A stretch of 43,852 nt of DNA from Candidatus Dorea intestinavium. Lineage in GTDB: Bacteria > Bacillota > Clostridia > Lachnospirales > Lachnospiraceae. Every line of letters begins with the position of its first letter. The first letter of the stretch is position 1. This document shows positions 8,419 through 16,413 of the stretch, one piece after another. Position numbers and translations under genes: made by a program. A model generated the notes under the pieces. The model was not told the DNA's origin. It saw only the letters and a list, made by a program, of their open reading frames with translations, and searched no databases. Location: contig DXHJ01000106.1 in NCBI GenBank assembly GCA_019113475.1, forward strand, positions 1 through 43,852. Reading direction: 5' to 3'.

Positions 8419-10146
8419 CTATTCTTGTTCACTTTCCCATTTAAGTTTTAGTGTACTAATTGTTTGATTTTTTTGGTTACTTATAATCGTTAATCCACAC
8501 TCTTTCCCGTACAGAATTTTTAAACGAAGATTTACGTTACGAATCCCGATATTCATGGCTCCCGTAGGGATTTCTGGCTGTTCGCTGAGAAGATTTTCTA
8601 TTTTTTTACGATCTTCTTCGGCTAATTTAGCGTGATTCATAATCCGAATTAACAAATAAGAGCCTTCTTTGACAATTTGTATTTTAATGTGAATATTGTT
8701 GTCTTTTCCGCGACCGTGTTCGACAGCATTTTCGACGATTGGTTGAATAATAAGACGTGGCACCAAGACCCCTAAGAGTTCTTCATCAATCTCTCGTTCT
8801 ACTTTTAGTTTTTTCCCGTGTCTTTTTTCAGCAATAAATAAATAGGCGTTCATATAACTTAGTTCTTCGGCTAAATAAACCATTTCTTTCTTATTACGAT
8901 TTAAAGTAGCTTCTAGCATCGTAGATAAGGCTTCAATCATCGTACTAACCTTATAGTCACCATTCATTCTAGCTTCCCAGTTAATAATTTCTAACGTATT
9001 ATTAAGAAAGTGGGGATTAATTTGTGATTGCAAGGCTTTGATTTTTGCATCTCTAAGAGCAATCTCCTCCGAATAAATCATATCAAACTGGCGCTTTAAC
9101 TCTAAAGACATGTGGTTAAAGCTTTCACTTAAATATCCCATCTCTTTACTACTATTAATTTCTTCCATTTTATAGCCTAGGTTGCCTTCTTCGATTTGCT
9201 TAGCAGCCAGGGTTAACTCATCAATGGGCTGATTGATTTCTCTTCTAAAGAAACGAAATACCAGTAAAAATAACGGCAGTAAAAACAGCAGAACCACTCC
9301 TAATAAATAAAAAATGGAAGTTTCTTCTTGCTTATATTCGCTTAAATCAAGGCGCGTAATAATGTCATAGCGCTGGCCATCAGCTTTAATGGATTGCTTA
9401 ATGTAGGTCTCCCCTGCTACTTTGGTTATCTTCCCATCACTTTTAAATTGCGATGGAGAGATTTTCTGGCCATTACCATAGAGATAATCATCATTTATGT
9501 AAACGCAATAGTTGCGATAACCTAAAACGCTTTCTATATTCTTAAAAAGGTTGGTTGGATTTAACTCCATCACCAAAAGAGCAAAGGGCTTAAAATCTCG
9601 TGTTAGCATATTTCGTACCAAATAGACCTGATCATCAATATTGGTAACAAAAGTATTGGTCCCCAGATTTTTAGCTTGTGCTAATAAAATATCTTTAGCT
9701 TCTACTTCAAAGTTTTTTACCTTGTCATAGGCATGTTTTAGTTCCATATCGTTTTTGGTGTAATAGACCCGCTTAGGATACTCATTAAAAACTAACATGG
9801 CTGTGTGAAAATAAGCATTAAAACGATATTGATCCGATAAAAAACGGGTCACTGTTGTATAAAGCTTATAACTATCTTGGTTCTGGAGGTATTCATTATA
9901 CCCTTCTTCAATCATAGACATATAAGAAGCTCCCCTAGAATCTGATAAGGCTATATTTAAATTTTGTTTGATGAGCTCTGCCGCTTTTTCTGTCGAAAGG
10001 GCGGCTTTTCTTTCGATATATTGTTCACTACGAATGTCCAATAAAATAAACATGACAGAAGTTATTAATACCATGGGGATAATCCACCCTAGTATTAATA
10101 ACCTTATCATGTTCCATTTTAACTTTCGCTTTTCTTTTTTTATCAT
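8419..10146 (-). CDS. Sensor histidine kinase, YesM-like
   Basis: A 575-residue membrane kinase. One helix spans about residues 14-36, an extracellular sensor region runs to about 278, a second helix spans about 279-300, and a HAMP domain covers about 300-355. The phospho-acceptor is H379 in 'QINPHFLNNTLE' (the His_kinase/YesM motif), and a HATPase follows with 'PIVENAVEHG' and the C-terminal 'GIRNVNLRLKILYG'. It should phosphorylate the YesN-like regulator encoded at the end of the operon. The start at 10146 is preceded by CCGGAGC with 7-nt spacing and lies 18 nt after the mutase gene, so it is cotranscribed. Confidence 0.93.
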   Translation of the reverse strand: MIKKEKRKLKWNMIRLLILGWIIPMVLITSVMFILLDIRSEQYIERKAALSTEKAAELIKQNLNIALSDSRGASYMSMIEEGYNEYLQNQDSYKLYTTVTRFLSDQYRFNAYFHTAMLVFNEYPKRVYYTKNDMELKHAYDKVKNFEVEAKDILLAQAKNLGTNTFVTNIDDQVYLVRNMLTRDFKPFALLVMELNPTNLFKNIESVLGYRNYCVYINDDYLYGNGQKISPSQFKSDGKITKVAGETYIKQSIKADGQRYDIITRLDLSEYKQEETSIFYLLGVVLLFLLPLFLLVFRFFRREINQPIDELTLAAKQIEEGNLGYKMEEINSSKEMGYLSESFNHMSLELKRQFDMIYSEEIALRDAKIKALQSQINPHFLNNTLEIINWEARMNGDYKVSTMIEALSTMLEATLNRNKKEMVYLAEELSYMNAYLFIAEKRHGKKLKVEREIDEELLGVLVPRLIIQPIVENAVEHGRGKDNNIHIKIQIVKEGSYLLIRIMNHAKLAEEDRKKIENLLSEQPEIPTGAMNIGIRNVNLRLKILYGKECGLTIISNQKNQTISTLKLKWESEQE

Positions 10147-10164
10147 CTTTTAGCTCCGGTTAAA

Positions 10165-11574
10165 TTAAAGTTCTAGATCTCCTTCAAAAATCTTACAAAC
10201 TTCAATTGCATCTTCTTTATTATTCATCTCACAGAATATTCGAAGAAGGGGTTCTGTTCCTGAAAATCTAGCACAGACCCAACCGCCATTTCTAAAATAA
10301 ATCTTGCAGCCGTCAAGATAAGAAACCTTCGCTATTTCATAAGGCAGATTGGGTAGCTTCTTTTCGACTAAAAGAGATTGATGAATTTCTTCCTTTTTCT
10401 CCTTCGTAAAGCTATAGGAGCGCTCTTCCATGTAAAGCTCACCAAATTCAGCGACAATTTCTTGATAAAGTTCTGATAGTTTCTTACCTGTTACAGCTAT
10501 CATTTCTACTAAAAGCGTAGCTGCATATACACCGTCTTTCCCATGAATGTGTCCTCTTACGGTTAAGCCTCCTGAAGACTCACCCCCTAAAACAGCATTG
10601 GTATCTTGCATCTTAGCCGAAATATACTTAAAACCAACCGGCACTTCATAACATTCCTCACCAAAAGATTTTGCCTCCATATCAAGCATATGGGTGGTGC
10701 AGATATTACGAACCACTGGTCCCTTCCACTTCTTGTATTTTATGAGATAGTAATATAATAACACAAGAATATCATTGGGGTGTAAAAATCGTCCTGTATC
10801 ATCCACAATTCCCAGGCGATCTGCATCGCCATCTGTCGCAATGCCTAAATCCAAGTTATGAGAAGTAACGTGAAGCTGTAAATCTTTAATGGTTTCCGTA
10901 TTCGGCGCCGGAAGCCGTCCGCCAAAGAGCGTATCATGATATTCATGAATGGTTTCCACATCACATCTCGCCGTTAAAAGTATGGTTTTTAATGAAGTCT
11001 CACTTACCCCATACATTGGATCAAGCGCTATGCGCAGGCTTCTACTTCTGATGGCCTCCATATCAATGTTTTTAATAATACTATCTAAGTAGTCATTGAG
11101 CGGATAAATCTCCTCAATTAAGCTTTTTTTCTTTCCTTCTGCATAAGAAAGCGTGGGAACTGGTTTGGTTACATTTTTAATGTGATTTTCAATTTCTACC
11201 GTTTGTCTTTCATCAGCATCACGTCCACCATAGGTGAAGACTTTTATCCCATTATAAATAGCCGGATTATGGCTGGCCGTAATGACCATGCCATAATGCA
11301 GTTTATTTTTCATTACATAATACATAACTACTGGTGTGGGAACTGATTTATTAATTAGTTTTGCTTTAATGTTGGCACCAGCAAAAACTTCTGCTGCCCA
11401 TTGCATGGATTCTTTCGATAAGAACCTTCTGTCATATCCGAGCACCACTTCTTCATGATTCACTTTTTCTTCTACCATTTTATTGCAAATGGCTTTTGTT
11501 AAAATTTGAATATTTTCTTTTGTAAATTCATCGCCAATAATAGCACGCCAGCCACCTGTTCCAAATTTTATCAT
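10165..11574 (-). CDS. Phosphohexomutase (alpha-D-phosphohexomutase family)
   Basis: A 469-residue, four-domain mutase. The active-site phosphoserine is S101 in 'ITASHNP'. The metal loop 'TDGDADR' lies near residue 245, the sugar-binding loop 'GGESSGG' near 328, and the phosphate-binding 'FSGTEPLLRIF' near 440. Family members interconvert sugar 1- and 6-phosphates (glucose, mannose or GlcNAc). It starts 12 nt downstream of a phosphorylase that releases a sugar 1-phosphate, so its role is most likely conversion of that product (GlcNAc-1-P if the phosphorylase is chitobiose-specific) to the 6-phosphate. Specificity cannot be fixed from motifs. The ribosome binding site is GGAAGG. Confidence 0.92.
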   Translation of the reverse strand: MIKFGTGGWRAIIGDEFTKENIQILTKAICNKMVEEKVNHEEVVLGYDRRFLSKESMQWAAEVFAGANIKAKLINKSVPTPVVMYYVMKNKLHYGMVITASHNPAIYNGIKVFTYGGRDADERQTVEIENHIKNVTKPVPTLSYAEGKKKSLIEEIYPLNDYLDSIIKNIDMEAIRSRSLRIALDPMYGVSETSLKTILLTARCDVETIHEYHDTLFGGRLPAPNTETIKDLQLHVTSHNLDLGIATDGDADRLGIVDDTGRFLHPNDILVLLYYYLIKYKKWKGPVVRNICTTHMLDMEAKSFGEECYEVPVGFKYISAKMQDTNAVLGGESSGGLTVRGHIHGKDGVYAATLLVEMIAVTGKKLSELYQEIVAEFGELYMEERSYSFTKEKKEEIHQSLLVEKKLPNLPYEIAKVSYLDGCKIYFRNGGWVCARFSGTEPLLRIFCEMNNKEDAIEVCKIFEGDLEL

Positions 11575-11586
11575 CTTTACACCTTC

Positions 11587-13971
11587 CTAACCCATGGTTA
11601 CGACTATATTATGAATTTTATCATCCTTAAACATCGGAATTTTATCAACCTTTAGTCCATCAATTTCAATGGTCTTTACCCCTTTTGCTACTTTATCAGG
11701 GTTTTTCACTTTAATAATGTAGGTCGCACTTCGCCATTTTCTAATAACTGAAAATCCTTCCCAGTCCTTTGGAATACAGGGATCAATGACTAGTTCTTCA
11801 AAGCCTGGTCTGATACCTAAAATATAACGAGTAGCGGAAAAATAAGCCCAGCCGCCAGTTCCCGTCATAAAAGGATGTCTAGCCCGGCCAAAGGCAGTAT
11901 GATCTGGTCCCATAATAAATTGACAATAAGAATAAGGCTCTGCTTGTCTTGTTTCAATCTGGTCGTTTTGATTATAAGGACTTAAGGCGTCGTAGTACTC
12001 CATTGCCTGGTCGCCATTACCCAGTTTACATTCTGCTGCCCAAACCCAAGGATTGGGATGACTAAAGATGGAAGAGTTTTCCTTAAGCCCTGGACAAACT
12101 CTTGTCACAAAGCCAATATCATCATTTCTAACAGTATAGGCTGGAGCATTGAGACGGATTCCATAAGGGGTAAACAAATGCTCTTTAATGCTATCAAGAG
12201 CGATTTGGCCTTTATCAACAGGTGCTGCCCCTGATAAAACTGCCCAAGCATTAGACTCTAGATGAATTTTTCCTTCTTTATCTTCTTTGCCGCCAATAGC
12301 CGTACCATCTTTGGTATAACCTCTTAGATACCACTTGCCATTCCAAAGCTGTTTGCAAGCCTCTTCTACTGTCTTTGCCATTTTCGTAAAGTGTTTTACA
12401 TCCTCTTCTTTTCCTAAGTACTTTGCTAATTCAAGGAAGTTGGTAATCGCCCAGTAATGAAGGAATGATACTAGGGCACTTTCGCCGCCCCCAAGATTTA
12501 GGCAATCATTCCAATCAGCGCGCAGACCTTTACAAATTCCACTCGCTCCGACTTCTCGATGAGAAAATTCCAAGATGGTTTTCATATGATCATAAACACT
12601 ATCTTCTCCACCATTCGCATAACCTAGCACCATAGTAAGAAAGTCTGTATCACCTGTTTCTTTCAAGTATTCAATAATCGAAGGTACTAGCCACAAAGCA
12701 TCATCTGAACAGGCCTGATCAATACCATGAACCCGGTTTTCTAGCGGAACTGGTACAACTGTTGGTGAATCAGAATTTTCCGGCTCTGCCTCTGGGTCAA
12801 ACCATTCTGGTTCAAATAAATGCACCCCATAGCCTTCTTTGGTTAAAGCACGAAGTAGCTGAATCATACGCTCCTTGCATTTTTTAGGGTTAGAATGAGG
12901 AATGGTCATAGCGTCTTGGGCCGTATCACGGTAGCCAAGTCCGGTTCTTCCTCCCGTTTCAATAAAGGAAGCAAATCTAGAAAACATAACATTGATTTCT
13001 GATTGATAAAGGGTCCAAGTATTAAGTAGGGTGTTCATGCCTTCATTGGGTGTTTGTACTTGTAATCGTGAAAGCTTATCTTCCCACATATTGGCCATTT
13101 CCTCATAAGAGCGGTCCACCTCTTTTAAATCTCTGTACTTCTCTCTAACTTCTCTCGCTTTCTCACGGTTGCCTGTCCCAAGCATATAGATAAAACGCAC
13201 TTCTTCACCAGGACTTAAGGTAATTTCTTTCATTAAACTACCGCAGTGATTGTTTCCTTCCTCACAAAGGCCTGAACACTGGCCCTTTATTACGGCTTGG
13301 GGGTTTGTTTCTGTATGATAAAGGCCAATAAATTGATCCCTTAAAGTATCAAAACCATCAGGCTCAAAGGAAGCAGTAAAGTACTGCTCTTTTCCTGGCT
13401 CATAAAAGAGATACTGCTCGATAATACCATCTTTATAATCAGCACCAGCACTATACATACTCATTTGGAAGTTTTGGTTATCACTACTAATCGCATGGAA
13501 AGAAAATTCACTAAAAGAAAAGATACGCAGTGTTCTTTCTTTTTCATCTGTATTTTTCACTTTTAAATCCCAAAGTAAAACATCCTCCCCTAGCGGAATG
13601 GATAGCCTTAGTTCACTTTGAATCTTTTTATATTCACCGTAATAACGACTATAAGAAAGACCATGAGCGCAGCGATAAGTGGCTTGATCTAAAGGTTTTG
13701 CTACGGGTTGCCAAGTAGCACTCCAATAATCTGCATCTTCTTGGTCACGAAAATATATATCAAAACCGGGGCGATCCATAGGAATCGCATTGCCTCTAAA
13801 TCTGGTCATACGGTGATGTTCTGGAGATTTATGAAACATATAACCACCAGCTGTTTGATTGACAACGGCACAGTTTCGTTCCACCCCTAAATAGTTCGTC
13901 CATGAAGTTGGCACATCTACTTTGTCTATAATATATTCTCTTTTTTCATTATCAAAATAACCATATTTCAT
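11587..13971 (-). CDS. GH94 phosphorylase, probable N,N'-diacetylchitobiose phosphorylase
   Basis: A cytoplasmic inverting phosphorylase of about 794 residues, the usual GH94 length. N-terminal beta-sandwich landmarks are 'MKYGYFDNEKREY' and 'NQTAGGYMF'. The (alpha/alpha)6 barrel carries 'GGRTGLGYRDTAQD' and the general acid D489 in 'RADWNDCLN'. From memory it matches Vibrio chitobiose phosphorylase over long stretches ('MDRPG', 'SSDNQNFQMSMYSAG', 'NHCGSL', 'LFEPEWFDPE', 'SPTVVP', 'NLGGGES') that differ in cellobiose phosphorylases. Expected reaction: (GlcNAc)2 + Pi gives GlcNAc-1-P + GlcNAc. Start choice: GTG at 13974 and ATG at 13971 follow GGAGG, and the ATG has the better spacing (8 nt) and matches homologue N-termini. 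It is first in the seven-gene operon. Confidence 0.88.
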   Translation of the reverse strand: MKYGYFDNEKREYIIDKVDVPTSWTNYLGVERNCAVVNQTAGGYMFHKSPEHHRMTRFRGNAIPMDRPGFDIYFRDQEDADYWSATWQPVAKPLDQATYRCAHGLSYSRYYGEYKKIQSELRLSIPLGEDVLLWDLKVKNTDEKERTLRIFSFSEFSFHAISSDNQNFQMSMYSAGADYKDGIIEQYLFYEPGKEQYFTASFEPDGFDTLRDQFIGLYHTETNPQAVIKGQCSGLCEEGNNHCGSLMKEITLSPGEEVRFIYMLGTGNREKAREVREKYRDLKEVDRSYEEMANMWEDKLSRLQVQTPNEGMNTLLNTWTLYQSEINVMFSRFASFIETGGRTGLGYRDTAQDAMTIPHSNPKKCKERMIQLLRALTKEGYGVHLFEPEWFDPEAEPENSDSPTVVPVPLENRVHGIDQACSDDALWLVPSIIEYLKETGDTDFLTMVLGYANGGEDSVYDHMKTILEFSHREVGASGICKGLRADWNDCLNLGGGESALVSFLHYWAITNFLELAKYLGKEEDVKHFTKMAKTVEEACKQLWNGKWYLRGYTKDGTAIGGKEDKEGKIHLESNAWAVLSGAAPVDKGQIALDSIKEHLFTPYGIRLNAPAYTVRNDDIGFVTRVCPGLKENSSIFSHPNPWVWAAECKLGNGDQAMEYYDALSPYNQNDQIETRQAEPYSYCQFIMGPDHTAFGRARHPFMTGTGGWAYFSATRYILGIRPGFEELVIDPCIPKDWEGFSVIRKWRSATYIIKVKNPDKVAKGVKTIEIDGLKVDKIPMFKDDKIHNIVVTMG

Positions 13972-13997
13972 CACAACATCCTCCTTTTATTACTTTT

Positions 13998-14003
13998 AGT
14001 ATA
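13998..14003 (-). promoter_or_regulatory. Putative -10 of the phosphorylase operon
   Basis: TATACT on the minus strand, 26 nt before the phosphorylase start codon. The expected -35 position (about 14021-14026) has no consensus match. This fits an activator-dependent promoter, possibly driven by the operon's own YesN-like regulator. A palindrome lies immediately upstream (14030-14051). Confidence 0.5.
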
Positions 14004-14029
14004 ATCGAAAGACTTTCCTCTCACTAGAG

Positions 14030-14051
14030 ATACAAATGTCAATATTTGTAT
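14030..14051. promoter_or_regulatory. 22-bp operator-like palindrome in the divergent promoter region
   Basis: ATACAAAT-N6-ATTTGTAT, a perfect 8-bp inverted repeat. It lies just upstream of the expected -35 of the leftward phosphorylase operon and across the -35 zone of glyA (extended -10 at 14069-14077). No regulator family can be assigned from the sequence alone. Confidence 0.55.
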
Positions 14052-14068
14052 TTTTATGTGCTAAATAA

Positions 14069-14077
14069 TGCTATAAT
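14069..14077 (+). promoter_or_regulatory. Extended -10 promoter of glyA
   Basis: TGCTATAAT, a perfect TATAAT with the extended TGn. The -35 is weak (TTGTAT is 20 nt upstream and overlaps the palindrome). It lies 40 nt before the glyA start codon. Confidence 0.6.
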
Positions 14078-14117
14078 GAGGTTTAATTATCGGGATTATT
14101 GAAAAGGAGGAGATAAG

Positions 14118-15353
14118 ATGTATAGTTTTGCAGAAATTAGTAATTATGACCCAGAAATTGCCGAAGCAATTTCCCAGGAAATTCAGCGCCAAAATACACA
14201 CATTGAATTAATCGCTTCTGAAAATTGGGTAAGTAAAGCTGTTATGGCAGCTATGGGTAGTCCTTTTACCAATAAGTATGCTGAAGGTTATCCGGGAAAA
14301 CGTTACTATGGTGGTTGTGAATGGGTTGATGTTGCCGAAAATCTAGCAATTAAAAGAGCGAAAGAATTGTTTCATTGTGATTATGTAAACGTTCAACCCC
14401 ACTCTGGAGCCCAAGCTAATATGGCCGTTTATTATGCATTATTAGAACCAGGTGATACCGTTTTAGGAATGAATTTAAATCATGGTGGTCATCTAACTCA
14501 TGGCTCAAAAGTTAATTTTTCCGGCCGTTTTTATAATATTATCCCTTATGGGGTAAATGAAGATGGTTTGATTGACTATGACAAAGTCTTAGAACTGGCT
14601 TTAAAAGAAAAGCCTAAAATGATTATCGCTGGGGCTAGTGCTTATCCAAGGGCCATTGACTTTAAGCGTTTCCGGGAAATTGCTGATGCCTGTGGCGCTT
14701 ATTTAATGGTGGATATGGCGCACATTGCTGGCCTTGTCGCAACCGGTTTACATCAAAGTCCTCTACCCTATGCTGATGTAGTTACGACTACCACGCATAA
14801 AACCCTAAGAGGTCCAAGAGGGGGGATGATTTTAGCAAATCAAGAGGCAGCAGATAAGTTTAATTTTAACAAAGCTATTTTCCCTGGTATTCAAGGGGGA
14901 CCCCTCGAACACGTTATTGCGGCTAAAGCCGTTTGTTTTAAAGAAGCTCTCGCACCAGAATTTAAAACTTATCAAGAGCAAACTCTAAAAAATGCTAAAG
15001 TACTTGGCGAAGAACTGCTTAAGAATGGCTTAAAACTAGTTTCTGGGGGCACGGACAATCATCTCCTTTTAATCGATTTAAATGACTCTGCTTTAACCGG
15101 TCAAGAATTAGAAGAGCGTTTAGATAAAGCCCATATTACAGCTAATAAAAACACCATTCCCGGTGATAAAAGGTCACCTCGCATTACCAGTGGGGTTAGA
15201 CTGGGAACTCCTGCTGTTACCACTAGAGGCTTTAAAGAAGAAGAAATGAAACAAGTGGCTAAAGCAATTGCTCTTGTCGCTGAAGATGAAAATAACATTC
15301 CCAAAGCACAAGAAATTATTGCCCTATTAACAACGAAATATCCTTTAATTTAA
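14118..15353 (+). CDS. glyA: Serine hydroxymethyltransferase
   Basis: A 411-residue PLP enzyme converting serine and tetrahydrofolate to glycine and 5,10-methylene-tetrahydrofolate in the cytoplasm, the main one-carbon source. Hallmarks: '[11 protein letters not shown]' near residue 30, '[16 protein letters not shown]', and the PLP lysine in '[16 protein letters not shown]' near residue 226. The C-terminal '[16 protein letters not shown]' is also present. Length is normal. AAGGAGG lies 7-8 nt before the ATG. It is monocistronic between the divergent promoter region and a bidirectional terminator. Confidence 0.98.
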   Translation: MYSFAEISNYDPEIAEAISQEIQRQNTHIELIASENWVSKAVMAAMGSPFTNKYAEGYPGKRYYGGCEWVDVAENLAIKRAKELFHCDYVNVQPHSGAQANMAVYYALLEPGDTVLGMNLNHGGHLTHGSKVNFSGRFYNIIPYGVNEDGLIDYDKVLELALKEKPKMIIAGASAYPRAIDFKRFREIADACGAYLMVDMAHIAGLVATGLHQSPLPYADVVTTTTHKTLRGPRGGMILANQEAADKFNFNKAIFPGIQGGPLEHVIAAKAVCFKEALAPEFKTYQEQTLKNAKVLGEELLKNGLKLVSGGTDNHLLLIDLNDSALTGQELEERLDKAHITANKNTIPGDKRSPRITSGVRLGTPAVTTRGFKEEEMKQVAKAIALVAEDENNIPKAQEIIALLTTKYPLI

Positions 15354-15362
15354 TCATAAAAA

Positions 15363-15388
15363 AAAGAAAGCACTTTGCTGCTTTCTTT
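15363..15388. terminator. Bidirectional terminator between glyA and the SDR gene
   Basis: AAAGAAAGCA (15363-15372), 6-nt loop, TGCTTTCTTT (15379-15388), flanked by A and T runs on both sides. It can serve glyA (plus) and the convergent SDR gene (minus). Confidence 0.9.
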
Positions 15389-15410
15389 TTTTGCTCTTTG
15401 ATACAATCAA

Positions 15411-16211
15411 CTATGGTCTAAGACCTAAGCCACCTTCTAGAGTAAGGGTTTCACCAGTTAAATATTTAAAATCTGGGGAAGCAAGGGCTACACATGGACG
15501 ACCAATTTCTGTTTCCACATCGCCATAATGTCCCATTGGCGGCATATGAACATTTGCTTTAAAGGCATCTGGATAGTCATTTTCAAACTTCTCTAATTGA
15601 GCAGTCCAAGCAAGTGGACAAATAACATTAACATTAATACCATCTTTGCCCCACTCTGTTGCTGCTACTCTTGACAACCCTCTAATTCCCTCTTTCGCTG
15701 CTGCATAAGAGCCTTGACCAAAGTTACCAAATAATCCAGCTCCGGAACCAAAGTTAATAACCGTTCCTTTGGTTTTTGCTAAATGAGGATAGCAAGCTTT
15801 CATGTAATAGTAGGTTGCATAAAGTCCTGAAAAGATTGCTAAATCAAATTGCTCTGTTGTTTGATCAGCAATCGTTACACCAGAATAAGAAGCCTGGGCA
15901 TTATTAATTAAGACGTCAATTCTGCCAAATTCGGCAATAGCCTTATCAATTACATTTTGTACCACTTCTTCATTGTTGCTACCAACACTTACATCTGCTT
16001 GGACAGCAAGTACTTTTATTTTATAGTTTGCTTCTAATTCTTTTTTGGCATCTTCTAGTTTTTGTACATTTCTACCGGTAAGAACTAGATTTGCTCCTTC
16101 TTTTGCATAAGCTGTTGCAATACCATATCCAATTGAACCACAAGAGCCATCCTTTAATACTGCACGTCCGCCTCCTGTAATAATTGCTGTTTTATCTTTT
16201 AAAAATCCCAT
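15411..16211 (-). CDS. SDR family oxidoreductase with an insertion in the Gly-rich loop
   Basis: A short-chain dehydrogenase of about 266 residues. Classical elements are the cofactor loop near residue 10, 'LINNAQ' (the NNAG-like motif) near 103, a serine in 'NFGSGAG' near 155, and the catalytic Y/K of 'GSYAAAKEG' near 170. The Rossmann glycine motif is split: 'TGGG' is followed by 'RAVLKDGSCG' before 'SIGYGIA', about ten extra residues. I recall this insertion in other clostridial SDRs. The substrate is unknown. AAGGAGG lies 7 nt before the ATG at 16211, and a TTG one codon upstream is too close to the site. Confidence 0.92.
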   Translation of the reverse strand: MGFLKDKTAIITGGGRAVLKDGSCGSIGYGIATAYAKEGANLVLTGRNVQKLEDAKKELEANYKIKVLAVQADVSVGSNNEEVVQNVIDKAIAEFGRIDVLINNAQASYSGVTIADQTTEQFDLAIFSGLYATYYYMKACYPHLAKTKGTVINFGSGAGLFGNFGQGSYAAAKEGIRGLSRVAATEWGKDGINVNVICPLAWTAQLEKFENDYPDAFKANVHMPPMGHYGDVETEIGRPCVALASPDFKYLTGETLTLEGGLGLRP

Positions 16212-16247
16212 CAAAATACCTCCTTAATTTGCCGTTCTTCACTTGTT

Positions 16248-16276
16248 ATAATAGCAAGTATTTCCTAATTTAACAA
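16248..16276 (-). promoter_or_regulatory. Promoter of the SDR gene
   Basis: On the minus strand TTGTTA (16276-16271), 17-nt spacer, TATTAT (16253-16248) with an extended TGC immediately before it, about 37 nt upstream of the SDR ATG. Confidence 0.7.
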
Positions 16277-16302
16277 TGGTAAATTTTTAACATACTAAAA
16301 AA

Positions 16303-16337
16303 TTGACTTTTTATCAGATTTGGAGTAATCTTATAAT
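16303..16337 (+). promoter_or_regulatory. Possible promoter of the NSS transporter gene
   Basis: TTGACT (16303-16308) and TATAAT (16332-16337) are both present but 23 nt apart. TAATCT (16326-16331) would give 17-nt spacing with a poor -10. The long leader (about 70 nt) carries TATCGC/GCGATA, a weak inverted repeat. Confidence 0.4.
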
Positions 16338-16413
16338 ATTGTGTAGCTTTATCGCATTAAACTGCAACGCTTTATAGCGATAGAGTGAATCTTAAAATCG
16401 GAGGAATTACTAT

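Noticed and set aside
13530-13890. Open frames on the strand opposite the GH94 gene
   Set aside because: They lie fully inside a well-supported gene, have no ribosome binding site and encode no recognisable protein.
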